A stretch of 17,436 nt of DNA from Desulfuromonadaceae bacterium (GTDB lineage Bacteria > Desulfobacterota > Desulfuromonadia > Desulfuromonadales > Geopsychrobacteraceae). Both the position numbers and the translations under genes were made by a program. The notes beneath the pieces are model-generated. The model did no database searches, had not been told where the DNA came from, and was given only the letters and a program-made list of their open reading frames with translations. The DNA lies in NCBI GenBank assembly GCA_016744555.1, contig JADGED010000006.1, forward strand, positions 1-17,436. The letters are read 5' to 3'. Position 1 is the first letter of the stretch. Every line of letters begins with the position of its first letter. Below are positions 14,737-17,436 of the stretch, in pieces.

Positions 14737-15639
14737 ATGTCCAATGGTAAGACGGGTGATTCAAGCGATGATGTGAAGTCTGTGAACGACAAAGGTAGTA
14801 ATATTGATGGTCAACCTACTAGTCCTGAAGCGCTGCTTATGGACGACTCTACGTCGAGAACTATTGCAGCGATTGCTGCTGACGAAGTTAGAGTTGTTAA
14901 AGTTAAGAAAAGTGGAAAACCAATAAGTATTATCTTACTTTTAATCTTAACTATCATTGCTGTCGCAGGAGGTTATTATTATTTGCAGCAATTGACTCCA
15001 GTTGTGACTACAGTGGCTAAAGTAAAACCAACTGCCCCTGTAAGGATGGTGGTGCCAGAAAGGGTAGCAGTTGATAGTGATAAGGTGGAAGAGGAGATAA
15101 TAAGAAGTGAAAAAATTGCTGTTAGTGTGGATAGTGGTACTGCAGGCGCAATCGGAACTTTAGATCAGAAGAATATTGCTGCAATAAAACCTAAAATTTT
15201 CACTATTGAAGTCGGGCCATTTATCCATTCTGATGATGTTAAGCAGGCAACCAAAAAATTACAAGAGTTGGGTTTTCAACCTCAGGTAAACCGTGGGAAA
15301 GGGCCGGTGACAATGGTTAGGCTGCTTGAAGGGGTATATAGTATTGCAGAGGCTGAGACTCGTTACTTGTTTTTGAAACAAAGCATTAAATCGACATTTA
15401 CATTGCCTGAAAATGATAAGAAAGCAGTTTACGTTGGGTCGTTTCATCAGCAATGGCGTGCAAAATCATTACAGGATGACTTAGCCGCTAAAAATATAGT
15501 AGTAAAGTTAGTTCCTATTAGTGTTGTTATGGATGGGACTATGTTGAAGGTTTTGCAGGCAGACAAGCGAACTGCTAGTGAAGTTATGGCACATATTATC
15601 GACTTAGGTTATTCAGTGCGATTGGAAGAGAAAGAGTGA
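14737..15639 (+). CDS. Membrane-anchored protein with two SPOR-like domains
   Basis: This is a bitopic inner-membrane protein of 300 residues. A polar N-terminal tail (1-62) is cytoplasmic by prediction, one hydrophobic segment spans about 63-84 (ISIILLLILTIIAVAGGYYY), and a variable linker (85-150) precedes the periplasmic part. Two consecutive SPOR-like units follow: about 153-222 (FTIEVGPFIHSDDVKQATKKL) and about 229-297 (VYVGSFHQQWRAKSLQDDL). Each has the beta-x-G-x-F start and Ala/Leu-rich helix of SPOR domains. SPOR domains usually bind glycan strands lacking stem peptides at division sites, so a septal or cell-wall role is inferred. GGGAG at 14725-14729 lies 7 bases before the ATG. The gene is tightly packed with the next (7-base gap), suggesting joint function or expression. 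Domain calls are by eye; the linker is poorly conserved by nature. Confidence 0.75.
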   Translation: MSNGKTGDSSDDVKSVNDKGSNIDGQPTSPEALLMDDSTSRTIAAIAADEVRVVKVKKSGKPISIILLLILTIIAVAGGYYYLQQLTPVVTTVAKVKPTAPVRMVVPERVAVDSDKVEEEIIRSEKIAVSVDSGTAGAIGTLDQKNIAAIKPKIFTIEVGPFIHSDDVKQATKKLQELGFQPQVNRGKGPVTMVRLLEGVYSIAEAETRYLFLKQSIKSTFTLPENDKKAVYVGSFHQQWRAKSLQDDLAAKNIVVKLVPISVVMDGTMLKVLQADKRTASEVMAHIIDLGYSVRLEEKE

Positions 15640-15646
15640 GGTCAAT

Positions 15647-16678
15647 TTGTCAGAAAATTTAGCAGATAGTGAAAAAGTTAAAATAGTCATACCGGCAGAA
15701 GTTGCCAAAATAATGAGTAAGTGGGGTGGGCATAGTGTGCGACTTGCAGCCGCACGTGGTGCCTTGCCTATGTCTGGCCCTAACTTAATTACCGTTCTAT
15801 TTGTTTTTTATCATGGTGAACAGAAAGAACTTAAGGCTGAGGCTTTAAGCACTCTTGAGACACTTCCAGCACAAATAATCTTATCTGCCTTAAATCAAAA
15901 AGAACTTCACCCTTCAATTATTGACCTAATTGTTAGATTACGTTATCGCGACACTGTGGTTATGCAAGCAGCATTGATTCATCGGATGATTGGGATTAAG
16001 AGTCTGATGTTTTTAGCCGAAAAAAGTAGTGGTGATGTATTGGATATGATTTCTCACAACGATGAGGTGATGCGTAAAACCGACGCATTACGCACCGCTA
16101 TTATAGGTAATCCTAGCGCTAGTAAATCAATGAAGATTCGCCTCGGTTGGGTAGAGCCTGTCGTTGAGCCAGAACCAATTCCTGCACCAAAGGTGCCGAC
16201 TGAGAAAGAAGAAGACAGCGGTGATGGCAATAGCGATGAGGAATTTGATGAAGACGTTGAGGAGCAAAGTCTTTCAAAGTATCAAGAATTGCAAGAGATG
16301 GCGGTTTCTGAAAAGATTAAAATGGCTTTAACGGGGGATAAGGAATGGCGAAGTTTGTTGATCCGGGAATCAAACAAGCAGGTAAATACTGCTGTCCTTA
16401 AAAATCCTCGTATTACTGAAGGTGAAGTTATTGCTGTGGTAAAAAATCGCAGTGCCCCAGAAGAGTTGATTCGTATAGTACTGCTTAATCGTGATTGGGT
16501 AAAATTGATAGATGTAAAAAAAGCATTGATAATGCACCCACGGACACCGTTGCAGACAGCTGTTCGATTTATGTCTTTTTTAAGTGAAAAAAATATAAGA
16601 GAATTGGCTAAGAGTCGTGAAGTTGGTCAGGCAATTATAAACAATGCCAAACGCATGTTGATGAATAAAAAGCATTAA
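15647..16678 (+). CDS. Conserved hypothetical protein, two helical halves joined by an acidic linker
   Basis: I do not recognise a named family, though I recall similar proteins beside SPOR and mog genes in Geobacter relatives. The 343-residue product appears cytoplasmic, with no signal peptide or clear membrane segment. The N-terminal half (about 10-168) and C-terminal half (about 209-343) are helical and contain repeat-like 'NP/HP' turns: GNPSAS (154-159), KNPRIT (252-257) and MHPRTP (297-302). These resemble HEAT or leucine-rich-variant repeats. Between them lies a Pro- and then Glu/Asp-rich linker (169-208). The C-terminal block LQEMAVSEKIKMALTGDKEWRSLLIRES is the most distinctive part. 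The start is TTG 15647, with GAGG 5 bases upstream; no ATG gives a better choice. It lies 7 bases after the SPOR gene and 11 before mog. A scaffold or protein-binding role is only a guess. Confidence 0.75.
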   Translation: MSENLADSEKVKIVIPAEVAKIMSKWGGHSVRLAAARGALPMSGPNLITVLFVFYHGEQKELKAEALSTLETLPAQIILSALNQKELHPSIIDLIVRLRYRDTVVMQAALIHRMIGIKSLMFLAEKSSGDVLDMISHNDEVMRKTDALRTAIIGNPSASKSMKIRLGWVEPVVEPEPIPAPKVPTEKEEDSGDGNSDEEFDEDVEEQSLSKYQELQEMAVSEKIKMALTGDKEWRSLLIRESNKQVNTAVLKNPRITEGEVIAVVKNRSAPEELIRIVLLNRDWVKLIDVKKALIMHPRTPLQTAVRFMSFLSEKNIRELAKSREVGQAIINNAKRMLMNKKH

Positions 16679-16689
16679 AGGGGGTTGCG

Positions 16690-17196
16690 ATGGAGACTGA
16701 AAATTATCGAGTTGGTATTTTAACTTTATCTGATAAAGGTTCTTCTGGAGAAAGAGTCGATGAAAGTGGAACTCTTTTGGGAGATTTGATTGCTAGTATA
16801 GGTAATGTCGCACGGTATCAAATAGTTGCCGATGACAAGGATAAGATCGTTATGATTTTGACTAGTTGGGTTGATGACCTTGATCTTGACCTTATTGTTA
16901 CTACTGGTGGCACCGGTGTAAGTCCTCGTGATGTAACGCCACAAGCAACTGCAGAAGTATTAGAGTATCAAATTCCTGGGATGGCAGAAGCAATGCGTGC
17001 TGCTAGCCTCAATATAACTCCACGTGCAATGATTTCACGCGCTGTAGTTGGGGTGCGGAAGCAAACATTGATTGTTAATCTTCCCGGTAGCCCTAAAGCA
17101 GTTAAAGAGAATTTTGAAGTTATTCAGCCTGTACTTGCACATGTGCTTGCAAAGTTGCACGGTGAGGTTGAAGATTGTGGCGTTGTAGGTTCTTAA
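16690..17196 (+). CDS. mog: Molybdopterin adenylyltransferase (MogA/MoaB family)
   Basis: This cytoplasmic enzyme adenylylates molybdopterin before metal insertion in molybdenum or tungsten cofactor synthesis. It has 168 residues, a single MoCF-type domain of normal length. LTLSDKGSSGERVDESG at 11-27, TTGGTGVSPRDVTPQAT at 71-87 with Asp81, IPGMAEAMR at 95-103 with Glu100, and LPGSPKAV at 131-138 are all family hallmarks. The MogA/MoaB distinction by eye is imperfect, but the SDKGSSGERVDESG start favours MogA. A strong AAGGGGG lies about 5 bases before the ATG. It is the last gene of the colinear cluster; no other cofactor genes of this pathway are in the window. Anaerobes of this kind need the cofactor for formate dehydrogenases, aldehyde oxidoreductases and similar enzymes (inference). 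Confidence 0.92.
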   Translation: METENYRVGILTLSDKGSSGERVDESGTLLGDLIASIGNVARYQIVADDKDKIVMILTSWVDDLDLDLIVTTGGTGVSPRDVTPQATAEVLEYQIPGMAEAMRAASLNITPRAMISRAVVGVRKQTLIVNLPGSPKAVKENFEVIQPVLAHVLAKLHGEVEDCGVVGS

Positions 17197-17282
17197 TGGG
17201 AAATGTATGATCTGGCTAAGTATAAGAAAAATAAGGATTAATTGTTTGACTTTGAGGTTTTGTTAAAGTTGTATACAGCAAC

Positions 17283-17303
17283 TGTTGATAGCGCTGTGTA
17301 TAA
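17283..17303 (-). promoter_or_regulatory. DnaA-box-like pair
   Basis: On the minus strand TTATACACA (17295-17303) fits the TTATNCACA DnaA-box consensus exactly. A second nonamer, CTATCAACA (17283-17291), with two departures, lies 12 bases away in the same orientation. A third near-match, CTTTGCACA, lies on the plus strand at 17350-17358. The sequence to the right is very AT-rich. One perfect box can occur by chance, so this is suggestive only. Confidence 0.3.
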
Positions 17304-17355
17304 CTCAATTGTTCGCAAATAAATCCCTGTAACGGCCTGAGTTTCTCCTCTTTGC

Positions 17356-17423
17356 ACAAAAAAAAGGCAAAAAATAATAGAGATATTAAGTAAAATTACG
17401 TTGATTTTTGCTGTTTTTTTTGT
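17356..17423. repeat. A-tract/T-tract inverted repeat at the window's right edge
   Basis: The left arm ACAAAAAAAAGGCAAAAA (17356-17373) and right arm TTTTTGCTGTTTTTTTTGT (17405-17423) pair as 10 bp, then a one-base bulge plus mismatch, then 7 bp, around a 31-base AT-rich loop. The plus strand ends in eight T. It could be a weak terminator for the mog transcript or an intrinsically curved or easily melted DNA segment. The rest of 17197-17436 holds no gene that I can support. Confidence 0.45.
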
Positions 17424-17436
17424 ATAAGAGTTAAGT

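Noticed and set aside
1..17436. CRISPR array, tRNA, rRNA, transposase, integrase, toxin-antitoxin or phage-defence genes
   Set aside because: I searched both strands by eye and found no regularly spaced repeats, cloverleaf-like RNA genes or hallmark proteins. All sizeable genes fit housekeeping or transport families.

Overview
The window looks like an ordinary chromosomal segment of an AT-leaning, Gram-negative anaerobe, most likely of the Desulfuromonadia (relatives of Geobacter, Desulfuromonas or Pelobacter). That placement is inference. It rests on protein features and on the colinear run nadC-birA-coaX-EF-G paralog-SPOR protein-conserved hypothetical-mog, which I recall from that group. 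A lipoprotein with an OmpA-type peptidoglycan-binding domain supports a Gram-negative envelope. I see no rRNA, tRNA, insertion sequence, prophage or CRISPR array.

Layout. Positions 1-2595 (+) carry the end of a branched-chain amino-acid ABC transporter operon (livM, cut by the window edge, then livG and livF). Positions 2656-3138 (-) encode a YchJ-type SEC-C protein, divergent from a HI0933/BaiN-type flavoprotein at 3328-4542 (+). Positions 4646-5545 (-) hold a thioredoxin-type arsenate reductase downstream of a DUF454 membrane protein. Positions 5768-8326 (+) encode a RhlE-type DEAD-box helicase and a Fsr-like MFS transporter. A 508-base gene-poor gap rich in small palindromes follows, then an OmpA-type lipoprotein at 8835-9701 (-).

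Positions 9899-17196 (+) form one long colinear cluster: nadC (NAD synthesis), birA (biotin ligase and possible repressor), coaX (CoA synthesis), an EF-G paralog, a tandem-SPOR membrane protein, a two-part conserved protein of unknown function, and mogA (molybdenum cofactor). Three early members feed cofactor metabolism (NAD, biotin, CoA) and the last feeds molybdopterin, so the cluster looks like a cofactor/housekeeping operon with an envelope protein and an unknown protein embedded in it. The 240 bases after mog hold no gene. They contain a DnaA-box-like pair and a long A-tract/T-tract inverted repeat.

All three convergent gene pairs are separated by a clear hairpin. I did not find a convincing new multi-gene system. 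The best leads are the EF-G paralog with altered nucleotide-binding motifs, the SPOR plus unknown-protein pair beside it, an in-frame basic tail just past the helicase stop codon, the palindrome-rich gap at 8327-8834, and the possible DnaA-binding region at the right edge.
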